A stretch of 64,000 nucleotides of DNA from Caballeronia sordidicola (GTDB lineage: Bacteria; Pseudomonadota; Gammaproteobacteria; Burkholderiales; Burkholderiaceae), in NCBI RefSeq assembly GCF_001544455.2, contig NZ_FCOC02000018.1, positions 62,001 to 126,000 on the forward strand. The letters run 5' to 3'. The notes under the pieces were generated by a model. The model made no database searches. It had not been told where the DNA came from and was given only the letters and a program-made list of their open reading frames with translations. The position numbers and the translations under genes are program-made. Shown here piece by piece: positions 1 to 7,857 of this stretch (positions within the stretch are counted from its first letter, which is position 1; every line of letters starts with the position of its first letter).

Positions 1-578
1 CGCACGCAGGTTCTCGGTCGTTGCCTTGGCAGAGGACAGGGCGCCCAGGGCGATCTGGAGATCCTCGTCGCGCGTCGAGCCTTCCGAGGCCATGCGGCAC
101 TGCCGGTCATATTGCTGCTGGGCGAGCAGTTGCTGGGCCCGCGAACCGAGCAGTTGTGCATGCAGGCTCGCAAGCGTCGACTGGTCTACATCAACCTTGG
201 CCTGTTGCACACTCGGGTCGATCTCGACCAGTAGCTGTCCTCGCTGAACGCGGTCTCCGGCCCGTACGCGGATATGCCCGATTTCCCCCGATGCCTGGGC
301 GCCGATGTCAACGTAACTATGGGCTGGAGCGTGCCGAGTGCGGTGACATTCGATTCGACGCTGCCCCGGCTGATTGTGACGGTATCGAGGTGTTCGGCGA
401 CGTGAAAGAAGAGGATCCAGACGATCCATGCAATAACCAGCAGGGCAAGGGCGAATGTGACGAAACGTCGGTACCGTCCGGGAAAGCGGTTCATTGGGTA
501 ATTGAGGAAAGACCAGCGTTGCGAGTGGGATTGTGCCTGTGCTTCGGTAACGAAGTCGTCACCAGGCTTATCTACCAT
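1..578 (-). pseudogene. MacA/PvdR-like periplasmic adaptor of a tripartite efflux pump, partial and frameshifted
   Basis: The start codon is at 578 and the gene runs off the left edge. The first ~85 residues show a cytoplasmic N-terminus, one membrane anchor (FVTFALALLVIAWIVWILFF) and the start of a barrel-sandwich domain ending in GTLQP. After that the adaptor sequence (SYVDIGAQASGEIGHI, then AGDRVQRGQLLVEIDP and a long alpha-hairpin) continues only in another frame. One C appears to be missing at the CCC run at 321-323; CCCC would restore QP-H-S-Y-V-D. This is either a pseudogene or a sequencing indel. In pyoverdine producers a MacA-like adaptor (PvdR) with PvdT and OpmQ secretes or recycles the siderophore. 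Divergence from the acylase gene and an upstream Fur-like box fit that role. The family call is confident; the functional state is not. Confidence 0.75.
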
Positions 579-645
579 GACTCCATGATCTCTGGAGGGC
601 TGTACACCATCGATACATAGGCACCGCCGACTATAGTGTCTGAGT

Positions 646-664
646 ATAAGAGATTCTCATTTGC
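646..664 (-). promoter_or_regulatory. Fur-box-like site upstream of the efflux adaptor gene
   Basis: Read on the minus strand, the site is GCAAATGAGAATCTCTTAT, close to the AATGAGAATnATTnnCATT pattern of beta- and gamma-proteobacterial Fur boxes. A TATAGT -10-like hexamer lies just downstream on the same strand (about 630-635), followed by ~50 bases of leader. Iron-responsive repression is inferred. Confidence 0.5.
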
Positions 665-883
665 AAATGCACTGTACCCTCAGCAACCAAGTGGGTGCTG
701 GGCTGGCGGCGTAGACGAGATGCAGGGCCGCTGAAGCAGGTCTGTTTATCGTGATGCCCCGATGAATACGGCAGACGGAGGGTATCGAGCACGAAAGGAC
801 TGTTCGGAGAGATGCGAATGGAAATCTCTAAAAACGCCTTGACAATTGAACCTCGCAGGCATATTTTTCTCATGAATTTACGA

Positions 884-897
884 GTAATTCTCATTAC
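884..897 (+). promoter_or_regulatory. Fur-box-like palindrome upstream of the acylase gene
   Basis: GTAAT-TCTC-ATTAC is a perfect 5-4-5 inverted repeat. The minus strand reads AATGAGAATTACTC, resembling the Fur core. A second TTCTCAT copy lies ~22 bases upstream (about 867), so two overlapping sites are possible. It sits ~110 bp before the chosen start at 1007. Confidence 0.45.
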
Positions 898-1006
898 GGA
901 CAATCCGATTTCAGACCGAAGTTGCGGGGAATCGACTGCTTGCGCACCAAGTCCGAGTACGGCCGATCGTTTGAGATCGACGCATATTGATCCAGGAGAT
1001 ATAAGG

Positions 1007-3496
1007 ATGGGTGTGCAGGACCCGAAACAAGAACGAAATCGCGTGCGTACAGCGGTCGCCGCCTTGGCAATACTTGGTCCGCTGGCCTTGCCAGGCTGTG
1101 CACCCGGAATGAAGCCGACAAACGCGCCGGTTGCGCAGGCCGCGCAGATTGACGAAGCCGCGCCGACGCCGCTACACGCCACGATTCGGCGCACGGCCTA
1201 CGGGGTGCCTCATATCGAGTCAGCCGATTGGGACGGACTTGGCTATGGCTACGGCTACGCGCAGGCGACCGATGATCTCTGCACGCTTGCAGACGGCTTC
1301 GTGACCTGGCACGGCGAACGCTCGCGCTACTTCGGCGCGGCCGAACACATGCCGATGTATTCAACTATCGGTCGTCCCGTCAATCTGGACGCCGACTTCT
1401 ACCACCGCTTTCTCATCGACGATGCGGCGATCGATCGCTTTCAGTCGCAGCAATCGCACGCGATCCAGGCGCTCGCGCATGGCTATGCTGCCGGTTACGA
1501 CCGCTACATGAAGGAAGTGAAGGCCGGCGGCCATGCGGGCGCGCACGTGGCCTGCCGCGCCGCGCCGTGGCTGAAGCCTATCGACGCGCGTGACGTCTAT
1601 CGGCGCATGCTCGCGGCGATATATGCGGGCGGTTACGCGCGCTTCGTGCACGCGGTCGCGAATGCGCAGCCGCCGTCGTCCACGGTGGCGCAAATGTCTG
1701 CTCGGCAGGAATCCGTCGCGCTGTCTGAGGCCAAAGTGCCGTATCTACAGGCAGGCGGTGCGGCGGGAATCGGCAGCAATGCCATTGCATTTGGCAGCGC
1801 TGCCACAGGCACGTCGAGTGGTCTTTTATTAGGTAATCCTCACTGGTTCTGGCGCGGTCCCGATCGCTTCTACCAAGTGCAGCTTACGATTCCCGGCAAG
1901 CTCGATGTGAGCGGTGCGGCGTTTCTGGGCGCGCCGGTCGTCATGATCGGCTTCAATCGCGACGTAGCGTGGAGTCTCACGGTGTCGTCGGCCCGGCGCT
2001 TCGGGCTGTTCCGGCTCGCGCTCGCGCCAGGCCACACTGATACGTATCTGATTGACGGCAAGCCCGAACCGATGCGCGGCGAGCGCATCAGCGTCGAAAC
2101 GCGTAACGCCGACGGCAGTACCGGCACGATCACTCGCACGCTGTACCGCACGCGTTTTGGGCCACTGGTCGATCTGTCGGGCCTTTCACCGGCGTTGGCG
2201 GCGAATGCGCAGACGGCTTTTGCGATCCGCGACGTCAACGCGGACAACGCGCGCACTTTCGACACCTTTCTGCGGTGGGATCGCGCAGATTCGCTCGAGA
2301 GCTTCATGCGGATAACGCGCGATGATGCGTCGATGCCGTGGGTCAACACGCTCGCGGTCGGGCGCAACGATGCGCGCGCTTGGTACGCTGATATCGGTGC
2401 GATCCCGGACGTGCCTGCCGCGCTCGCGGCACATTGCACGATAGAGCCAATCGCCCGTGCGCTTGCGGCGAAAGCGCGCGGCGTGCCGGTGCTGGACGGC
2501 TCGCGCGCCGCCTGCAACTGGGCTGATGAGCCCGCAGCAAGGCAGCAGGGTGCATTGCCGAGCGTGCGCATGCCGAACCTCGTGCGCCGCGATTATGTCG
2601 CCAATATGAACAACAGCTACGAGCTGGCCAATCCCGTTGCACCGCTCGCTGGCTACGACGCGATCTTTGACAGCCAGAACGGCTTGTCGTTGCGTGCGCA
2701 ACTCGGCTTGCAGATGATCCGTGCGCGCATCGAGGGTCGTGACGGCTTTGTGGGCAAAGGTGCGGACAGCGCGAGCGTGCGTGCAATGACGCTCGACAGC
2801 CGCGCGCTTTCGGCGGAGCGCTTCAAGGCTGATGTGCTGAAGGCCGCCTGCACGGACGAGCGCGCACAGCAGACGCCCACGCTCGACGCAGCCTGTGACG
2901 CATTGCGTAACTGGAACGACACCGGCAACGCCGACGCTCGCGGCGCGAATCTCTGGGACGCGTTCTGGTCGCATCTGCAGGTCGCGAAAACGGGCTGGTC
3001 GTATACGGTCCCGGCAAGCGTCTCCGATCCGCTCAACACGCCGCGCGGCCTTACGTTGGACGCCGCCTTCGCGCGTGAGACGCTGATCGCCGCCGTGGAC
3101 GATCTGCATCGAGCACATCTCGCGCCGGACAGCCCACGGGGAGCCGCGCTTTACGCGACGCGCGCGGGCGTGCGCGTACCAATGTTCGGCGGCTGTACCT
3201 CACAGGGCTATTTCACAGCGGCGTGCTCGCAGGAGCATGTGGATTCGCCCGATGGACTTGCGCTCGACGGCGATCCGAACGGCAACAGCTATATGCAGGT
3301 GGTTAGTTTCGATGCTGACGGGCCGCAGGCGTGGACCTTCCTTACGACATCGCTTTCGGACGATCCCGCGTCGCCACATGCGGGAGATTACACGCAGCGT
3401 TACGCGACGAAGTCGTGGGTGAGGATACCGTACACGAGAGAGCAGATCGACGCCGATCCGGCCTTGAGCGTGACTGAACTGAACAGCGAGCGTTGA
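1007..3496 (+). CDS. PvdQ-like Ntn-hydrolase acylase (penicillin acylase family)
   Basis: This 829-residue protein belongs to the S45 penicillin-amidase superfamily, whose periplasmic members (PvdQ, QuiP) remove fatty acyl groups from lipopeptides or N-acyl-homoserine lactones. The start at 1007 follows GGAG at 994-997. A hydrophobic stretch ending LALPGC (Cys31) suggests a lipoprotein signal, with an unusual Pro at -2. The motif GIGSNAIAFG places the N-terminal nucleophile of the beta-chain at Ser257, with autocleavage between Gly256 and Ser257. In pyoverdine synthesis PvdQ removes the myristoyl tail from the exported precursor. Lying beside a synthetase that loads a fatty acid, this enzyme may mature, recycle or inactivate the acylated siderophore. 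Quorum-signal cleavage is the alternative. The family is clear; the substrate is inferred. Confidence 0.88.
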   Translation: MGVQDPKQERNRVRTAVAALAILGPLALPGCAPGMKPTNAPVAQAAQIDEAAPTPLHATIRRTAYGVPHIESADWDGLGYGYGYAQATDDLCTLADGFVTWHGERSRYFGAAEHMPMYSTIGRPVNLDADFYHRFLIDDAAIDRFQSQQSHAIQALAHGYAAGYDRYMKEVKAGGHAGAHVACRAAPWLKPIDARDVYRRMLAAIYAGGYARFVHAVANAQPPSSTVAQMSARQESVALSEAKVPYLQAGGAAGIGSNAIAFGSAATGTSSGLLLGNPHWFWRGPDRFYQVQLTIPGKLDVSGAAFLGAPVVMIGFNRDVAWSLTVSSARRFGLFRLALAPGHTDTYLIDGKPEPMRGERISVETRNADGSTGTITRTLYRTRFGPLVDLSGLSPALAANAQTAFAIRDVNADNARTFDTFLRWDRADSLESFMRITRDDASMPWVNTLAVGRNDARAWYADIGAIPDVPAALAAHCTIEPIARALAAKARGVPVLDGSRAACNWADEPAARQQGALPSVRMPNLVRRDYVANMNNSYELANPVAPLAGYDAIFDSQNGLSLRAQLGLQMIRARIEGRDGFVGKGADSASVRAMTLDSRALSAERFKADVLKAACTDERAQQTPTLDAACDALRNWNDTGNADARGANLWDAFWSHLQVAKTGWSYTVPASVSDPLNTPRGLTLDAAFARETLIAAVDDLHRAHLAPDSPRGAALYATRAGVRVPMFGGCTSQGYFTAACSQEHVDSPDGLALDGDPNGNSYMQVVSFDADGPQAWTFLTTSLSDDPASPHAGDYTQRYATKSWVRIPYTREQIDADPALSVTELNSER

Positions 3497-3903
3497 GCGG
3501 GTGAATGAAAAACGGCTGCGCGGGGAGGGGGCGATCGTCAGGACGGCTTGAGTGGCTTCCAGCCGATTCGCATCAAATCGCTAGTGGTGCGCGCGATCTG
3601 GTGCGAAAAGAACCGCCAATGCGGTGTCACAAGTCACGCGTGCGTCGAATGATGCATTGCGCATCGCATGGTCTTCGCGTTTATAGCGCCGCTGAGGGTA
3701 CTAATCGAAATTCATGACGCTAGCCAGTAATTCCCTATGAGTCGTAGTTTCAAATTCGCTTATAGCGCTTTGAATAATTTTTTTTTACAACTTGCTCAAT
3801 CCGTTGTCGGAAAAGGCATTCCGCTGATCGGAAGGCTTGCGTCATGTCGAAAGTTGGCCTTGACAGGTTGACACGACTTCGAGCAAATACTAGATTTAAT
3901 AGT

Positions 3904-3919
3904 AATACGAATGAGTATT
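3904..3919 (+). promoter_or_regulatory. Possible Fur/iron operator in the 0.58 kb region before the biosynthetic operon
   Basis: The 3497-4075 interval holds no convincing gene. It has an AT-rich core at 3880-3945, unlike its surroundings. AATAC-GAATGA-GTATT forms an inverted repeat, and AATGAGTATT with a nearby TTATCATT resembles Fur half-sites. The biosynthetic operon starts ~150 bp downstream, so this is the best place for its promoter. No sigma-factor consensus stood out clearly. Confidence 0.4.
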
Positions 3920-4075
3920 GTTTACGTTATCATTCTATTGGCGTTTCCCGAGAGTGTTCGGCGTCGATTCGAAGTCGTCTCATCGAATCACCCCACATCG
4001 CGCGAATCGTCGTTATTTCACAAGTGTCTGCGATATCACCCGAACCATCCGTAATCGCACAACAGGAGAGCTATC

Positions 4076-4309
4076 ATGAGCTGGGGCGATGAAAACACGA
4101 ACTTCCACGTCGTGGTGAATCACGAAGAGCAGTACTCGATCTGGCCGGACTACAAGGCGATTCCCGCCGGCTGGCGCGAAGCGGGCAGGTCGGGCAACAA
4201 AGCAGATTGTCTCGCGTGGATTGACGAAGTATGGACCGATATGCGCCCGCTGAGCTTGCGTCGGGCGATGGAGCAGGTCGAGTCCGCGCAGGGCGGCAAC
4301 GCGGCCTGA
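4076..4309 (+). CDS. MbtH-like protein
   Basis: This 77-residue protein carries the family signature: NHEEQYSIWP near the N-terminus, PAGW, then CLAWIDEVWTDMRPLSL. MbtH-like proteins bind the large subdomain of NRPS adenylation domains and are often needed for their solubility and activity. It is the first gene of the operon, with a strong ribosome site (AGGAGAG, 4064-4070) six bases before the ATG. The type II thioesterase follows after four bases. No other MbtH paralogue is in the window, so it presumably serves all eight adenylation domains. Confidence 0.95.
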   Translation: MSWGDENTNFHVVVNHEEQYSIWPDYKAIPAGWREAGRSGNKADCLAWIDEVWTDMRPLSLRRAMEQVESAQGGNAA

Positions 4310-4313
4310 CGCG

Positions 4314-5105
4314 ATGTCGTTGAAAGCCATCGCGGTCGATAGCGTGACGCCGCCTGTCGAACTCATCTGCCTGGCTCATGCGGGCGGCGCTGCGGCGTCG
4401 TACCGGCAGTGGCAGGCTGCGTTGCCGCGCGGCGTACGCGTGTTCGCGCCGGATTACGCGGGTCACGGTCTGCGCCGCACGCAGCCGCCGCATCGCGCGT
4501 GGACACCGCTGATCGAGGATCTGGTCGACGAAGTTGCCGCTCGCCTTGACCGCAACGCGCCCTTTGCCGTGTTCGGCCACAGCATGGGTGCGCTGGCGGG
4601 TTTTGAGCTATGTCACGCCCTACGCGCTCGGGACGGTCGCGAGCCGTTATGGTTCGGCGCTTCGGCGTCGGTCGCGCCGGAGCGCCGCACGGTCGAGTCG
4701 CACTGGCTGGGCTGTCCGCGCGAGACGATGGCGGCGAAGCTCGCGGCACTGGGCGGTACGCCCGCCGCACTGCTCGACGACGCTGACTTTCTCGATCTTG
4801 TTCTGCCGGTGCTGCGCGCCGACTTCCACCTTTGTGGCGTCTATATAGCGCATCTGCGTGCAGGGTCACCGCGCGTGCCGCTCGCCTGCCCTCTGGATGT
4901 GTTCACAGGCCGCGGCGATGCCGCGACCGCGTGCACCGCCGACGTTGCCGCCTGGCGGGACTACACGCGCGGCCCGTTCGCGCAGCACGCTTTCGATGGC
5001 GGCCACTTCTATCTCGATATGCACGTGACGCCACTGCTGCGTCACATCGGTGCGGCGCTGGCGTCGTGTGCGTCCCATCCACTTGCTCAAGGTCTCGTCA
5101 CATGA
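4314..5105 (+). CDS. Type II thioesterase (NRPS editing)
   Basis: This 263-residue alpha/beta-hydrolase is of the GrsT/SrfAD family. Visible motifs are the oxyanion-side HAGG near residue 22, the nucleophile elbow GHSMGA with Ser90, an acidic residue in the LDVFTGRGD segment, and the catalytic His in GGHFYLD near the C-terminus. Such enzymes release misloaded acyl groups from carrier-protein phosphopantetheine arms and so rescue stalled synthetases. The start lies four bases after the MbtH stop, and the stop overlaps the next gene's start (ATGA), so translation is probably coupled. It is distinct from the integrated thioesterase at the end of the third synthetase. Confidence 0.92.
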   Translation: MSLKAIAVDSVTPPVELICLAHAGGAAASYRQWQAALPRGVRVFAPDYAGHGLRRTQPPHRAWTPLIEDLVDEVAARLDRNAPFAVFGHSMGALAGFELCHALRARDGREPLWFGASASVAPERRTVESHWLGCPRETMAAKLAALGGTPAALLDDADFLDLVLPVLRADFHLCGVYIAHLRAGSPRVPLACPLDVFTGRGDAATACTADVAAWRDYTRGPFAQHAFDGGHFYLDMHVTPLLRHIGAALASCASHPLAQGLVT

Positions 5106-6097
5106 ACGCAGCTATCATCGGCAACGCCGCATCGATCACGCTCGCGCAGGAGATCATCGAGCACAACGGCACACGCGTGATGTGTGTGAGCCCGCCCGCC
5201 ACCGCGGATACGAGTCTCGATGCGCATTGGCCCGAAGTCGCTGCGTTGCTTGCCCGCGCGCGTCACGTGCAGGGCGGCGTGCTGCTGCGCGGCTTCGATG
5301 CGCCGGGCGTGGATGGCTTCGGCCAAGTTGCTGCGCGTCTGGGCGAACCGTTGCTCGACTATGAGTTCGGATCGACGCCGCGAACTCGCATCGAAAAGCG
5401 CGTCTATTCTTCGACCGAATATCCGGCCGATCAATGGATCGACCAGCATAATGAACAGTCGTACACGACGCACTGGCCTTCGACGATCTGGTTTTACTGC
5501 GATATCGCCGCACAGCAGGGTGGCGCGACGCCGGTCGCCGACAGCCGCGTCGTCTATGCGCGGCTCGATCCAGCGCTGCGCCGTCGGTTCGCCGAACAAG
5601 GCGTGATGTACGTGCGCAACTATGGCAACGGCCTCGATCTGTCGTGGCAGCAAGTGTTCGGCACCGACGATCGTGCCGAAGTCGAGCGTTATTGTGAGGT
5701 GCACGGCATCGGCTGGGAATGGCTCGACGGCGGCGAAGCGCTGCGCACGCGCCAAATCTGTCAGTCCGAACTGCGTCATCCAGTGACCGGTGAAACCATC
5801 TGGTTCAACCAGGCACACCTATTTCACGTCACCAATCTGCCTGCGGCGGTACGCGAGGCGCTGCTCGATGTCGTCGATGAAGATCGCTTGCCACGCCAGA
5901 CGCTGTTCGGTGACGGCAGTCCGATTCCTGACGCGATGCTCGACGAGATCCGCGCGGTGTATCGCGAGACGCTGCTTGCATTCGAATGGCGCGTCGCCGA
6001 TCTGCTGATGCTCGACAACCTGCTGATGTCGCACGGACGCGCGCCGTTCACGGGTCCGCGCCGCGTGCTGGTCGCTATGAGCGGACCACCAGCTTGA
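5102..6097 (+). CDS. SyrP/TauD-family Fe(II)/2-oxoglutarate dioxygenase, putative aspartate beta-hydroxylase
   Basis: The start at 5102 forms an ATGA overlap with the thioesterase stop, giving 331 residues. The iron facial triad can be read as His116-x-Glu118 (HNEQSY) and distal His311 (SHGRAPF). A following Arg in GPRRVLVAM would bind 2-oxoglutarate. SyrP-type enzymes hydroxylate the beta-carbon of aspartate (or histidine) while it is tethered to an NRPS carrier protein, giving the alpha-hydroxycarboxylate iron ligand of many siderophores. Two modules of the second synthetase have aspartate-type pockets, so one or both aspartates are probable substrates. The family is clear; aspartate as substrate is inferred from context. 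The first of its two residues, a Glu in place of Asp in HxD, is normal for this clade. Confidence 0.88.
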   Translation: MNAAIIGNAASITLAQEIIEHNGTRVMCVSPPATADTSLDAHWPEVAALLARARHVQGGVLLRGFDAPGVDGFGQVAARLGEPLLDYEFGSTPRTRIEKRVYSSTEYPADQWIDQHNEQSYTTHWPSTIWFYCDIAAQQGGATPVADSRVVYARLDPALRRRFAEQGVMYVRNYGNGLDLSWQQVFGTDDRAEVERYCEVHGIGWEWLDGGEALRTRQICQSELRHPVTGETIWFNQAHLFHVTNLPAAVREALLDVVDEDRLPRQTLFGDGSPIPDAMLDEIRAVYRETLLAFEWRVADLLMLDNLLMSHGRAPFTGPRRVLVAMSGPPA

Positions 6098-6188
6098 CGC
6101 ACGCTTTTTCGCCGGCGGTTAGCCGAATCGATCTATCCTGGCTTTGCAGCCTCAGCCGTTATTCTCCTTGCCCTCAGAAGGATTCACG

Positions 6189-7646
6189 ATGATGTCGCAA
6201 CCAACTCCTACGCCCAGCGCGACGCTTTTCGACTTCACGCCGTTCGAAGGCCAAAGCGACGAGCATGTTGCACTTATCAAACGCTTTGCTGCCGCGTTGC
6301 CATTTCGCAGTGCTGTCGTTGATGAACTGGTGCTCGATGGCCAGTTCCATCGCCGGCCGCTGCGTCCCGAGGACTTCGAATTCCTAAAGTTCCGCAAGCC
6401 GGTACGTACGCACAACGTGAGCCGGCTGCCGTCGCTCGCGTCGAACCGCACGCTGCTGTCGATTTACGAGCTGGATATTGCGCGTCCGCCGCTGCAGACG
6501 GACGATGTGCACTCGGACGACCGCCGCCGTCACTTTGACACCTATCACGCGGACGAAGTGCGTATGCTCGGCGCGCAAATCGCGCCGTTTCTCGAAGGCT
6601 ACGCGTTCGACTACCTGAGTCGCGATGCGGACAGCGCTACGCACGGCGATGCTGCCGCGGCACGTGTGACGCAACTGATCGGCGACGAACTGGCGTTCTG
6701 GGAACACAGTTTCGCTCGTCTGGTTCGTAATGACTATCTCGCCGATGGCCTGCGCTTCATCGCTGTGCAACGCTGGGCGCTGCTGCCGTCGAAACGTCAC
6801 GCGCTCGCTCGCGCCGCTGCGAGCGGCTACTTCGACGTGCTGCCCACTACGCTGCACCCGACGCTCGTACTCGATCATGCGAGCGAAGACCTGCTCGAAT
6901 GCGTCGCAGAAGCGGCGAAAATCACACGCGAGCAGCACTCGTACTGGCAGTTCTATCTGCCGACGAGCCTCGCCAAATGCAATCTGCTGTACGCGCTTGC
7001 GCGTCGTCCTGATCGGGCGTTCGGCTTGATCGGCGCGGCCTTCGCGGCGGAAGCCGAACAGCTTGCGTTCCTGGCGGCGCTTACGCGTGCGTGCGTGCAT
7101 CTCACGCGCGGCGGCGTGGTGCCCGATGTGGGCGCGGACCATCAACGTGAACTGGCGCGCCGCTTCGCGGACGCGTTGCGCGAAATCGAAGCGCGTTACG
7201 GTGTGGCTGCGCGCGAGCAGTGCATGCAAGGCTTCGCCGCCGCGGAACGCCTGTGCGAACGCGCGCGCTGGGATCTCGGTGAGCAGTTGCGCTGGCTTTC
7301 CGACATCGAGCGCTTCTGCGAATTCGCTCGCCGTATCAGCACGCGTATCTACGCCGAGTATCCCGACATCGACCGCGAAACCTTTGTTGAGCCGCACGAA
7401 ATGTGTTCGACGACGCACGTCCACAACGATCATCGGCTCGTGACGATCGAAGTGGGCGAGATGTTGTTTTGGGGCAATGTTGGCATGCAACTGAAAATGA
7501 ACGAAGGCGACATGGTGTTGATTCCCGACGGCCGTCTGCACGGCTCGACTGTCGTGTCGGGCGAATGCACCTATCACCAGCCGATCATTCCCGATCCGTG
7601 GGTCGAAGAGCTGATGGCCGAACTGGACAGGTCTGTCGCGGGGTAA
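6189..7646 (+). CDS. SznF/GrbD-like protein: helical (haem-oxygenase-like) region plus C-terminal cupin
   Basis: The protein is 485 residues from the ATG at 6189, preceded by AGAAGGA (6176-6182); an ATG at 6192 is also possible. It matches the layout and length of SznF: an N-terminal helical part, a central haem-oxygenase-like region and a C-terminal cupin. Cupin metal ligands are visible as His410-x-His412 (THVHNDH) and His451 (RLHGS), spaced exactly as the SznF ligands I recall (407, 409, 448). In SznF the central diiron domain N-oxygenates a methylarginine and the cupin makes the N-N bond. Here I cannot find the full diiron ligand set. The gramibactin pathway uses a related enzyme, GrbD, with GrbE to make graminine from arginine. 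With the GrbE-like domain encoded just downstream, a graminine role is the best inference. Confidence 0.85.
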   Translation: MMSQPTPTPSATLFDFTPFEGQSDEHVALIKRFAAALPFRSAVVDELVLDGQFHRRPLRPEDFEFLKFRKPVRTHNVSRLPSLASNRTLLSIYELDIARPPLQTDDVHSDDRRRHFDTYHADEVRMLGAQIAPFLEGYAFDYLSRDADSATHGDAAAARVTQLIGDELAFWEHSFARLVRNDYLADGLRFIAVQRWALLPSKRHALARAAASGYFDVLPTTLHPTLVLDHASEDLLECVAEAAKITREQHSYWQFYLPTSLAKCNLLYALARRPDRAFGLIGAAFAAEAEQLAFLAALTRACVHLTRGGVVPDVGADHQRELARRFADALREIEARYGVAAREQCMQGFAAAERLCERARWDLGEQLRWLSDIERFCEFARRISTRIYAEYPDIDRETFVEPHEMCSTTHVHNDHRLVTIEVGEMLFWGNVGMQLKMNEGDMVLIPDGRLHGSTVVSGECTYHQPIIPDPWVEELMAELDRSVAG

Positions 7647-7857
7647 CGGTTTTTCGGCGCACGTGTAGCAAGACATCAAGCATCACGCAGTAACTGGTCA
7701 GCCCGCTGCACACGGCGGGTACCGGCAGTCCAGACAAGACGCTCATCCGAAGCGCGACGATTCTCCCCACGAAATCCGCATGAACGCGCGGCCGCGAACG
7801 GTGCGCATGGCGGGTGCGTCCGCCGACGCACCTCATCGACGAATGCAAGGGAACATG

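Noticed and set aside
3505..3717. Small + strand frame after the acylase gene
   Set aside because: No ribosome site and no recognisable features; it lies in a control region.
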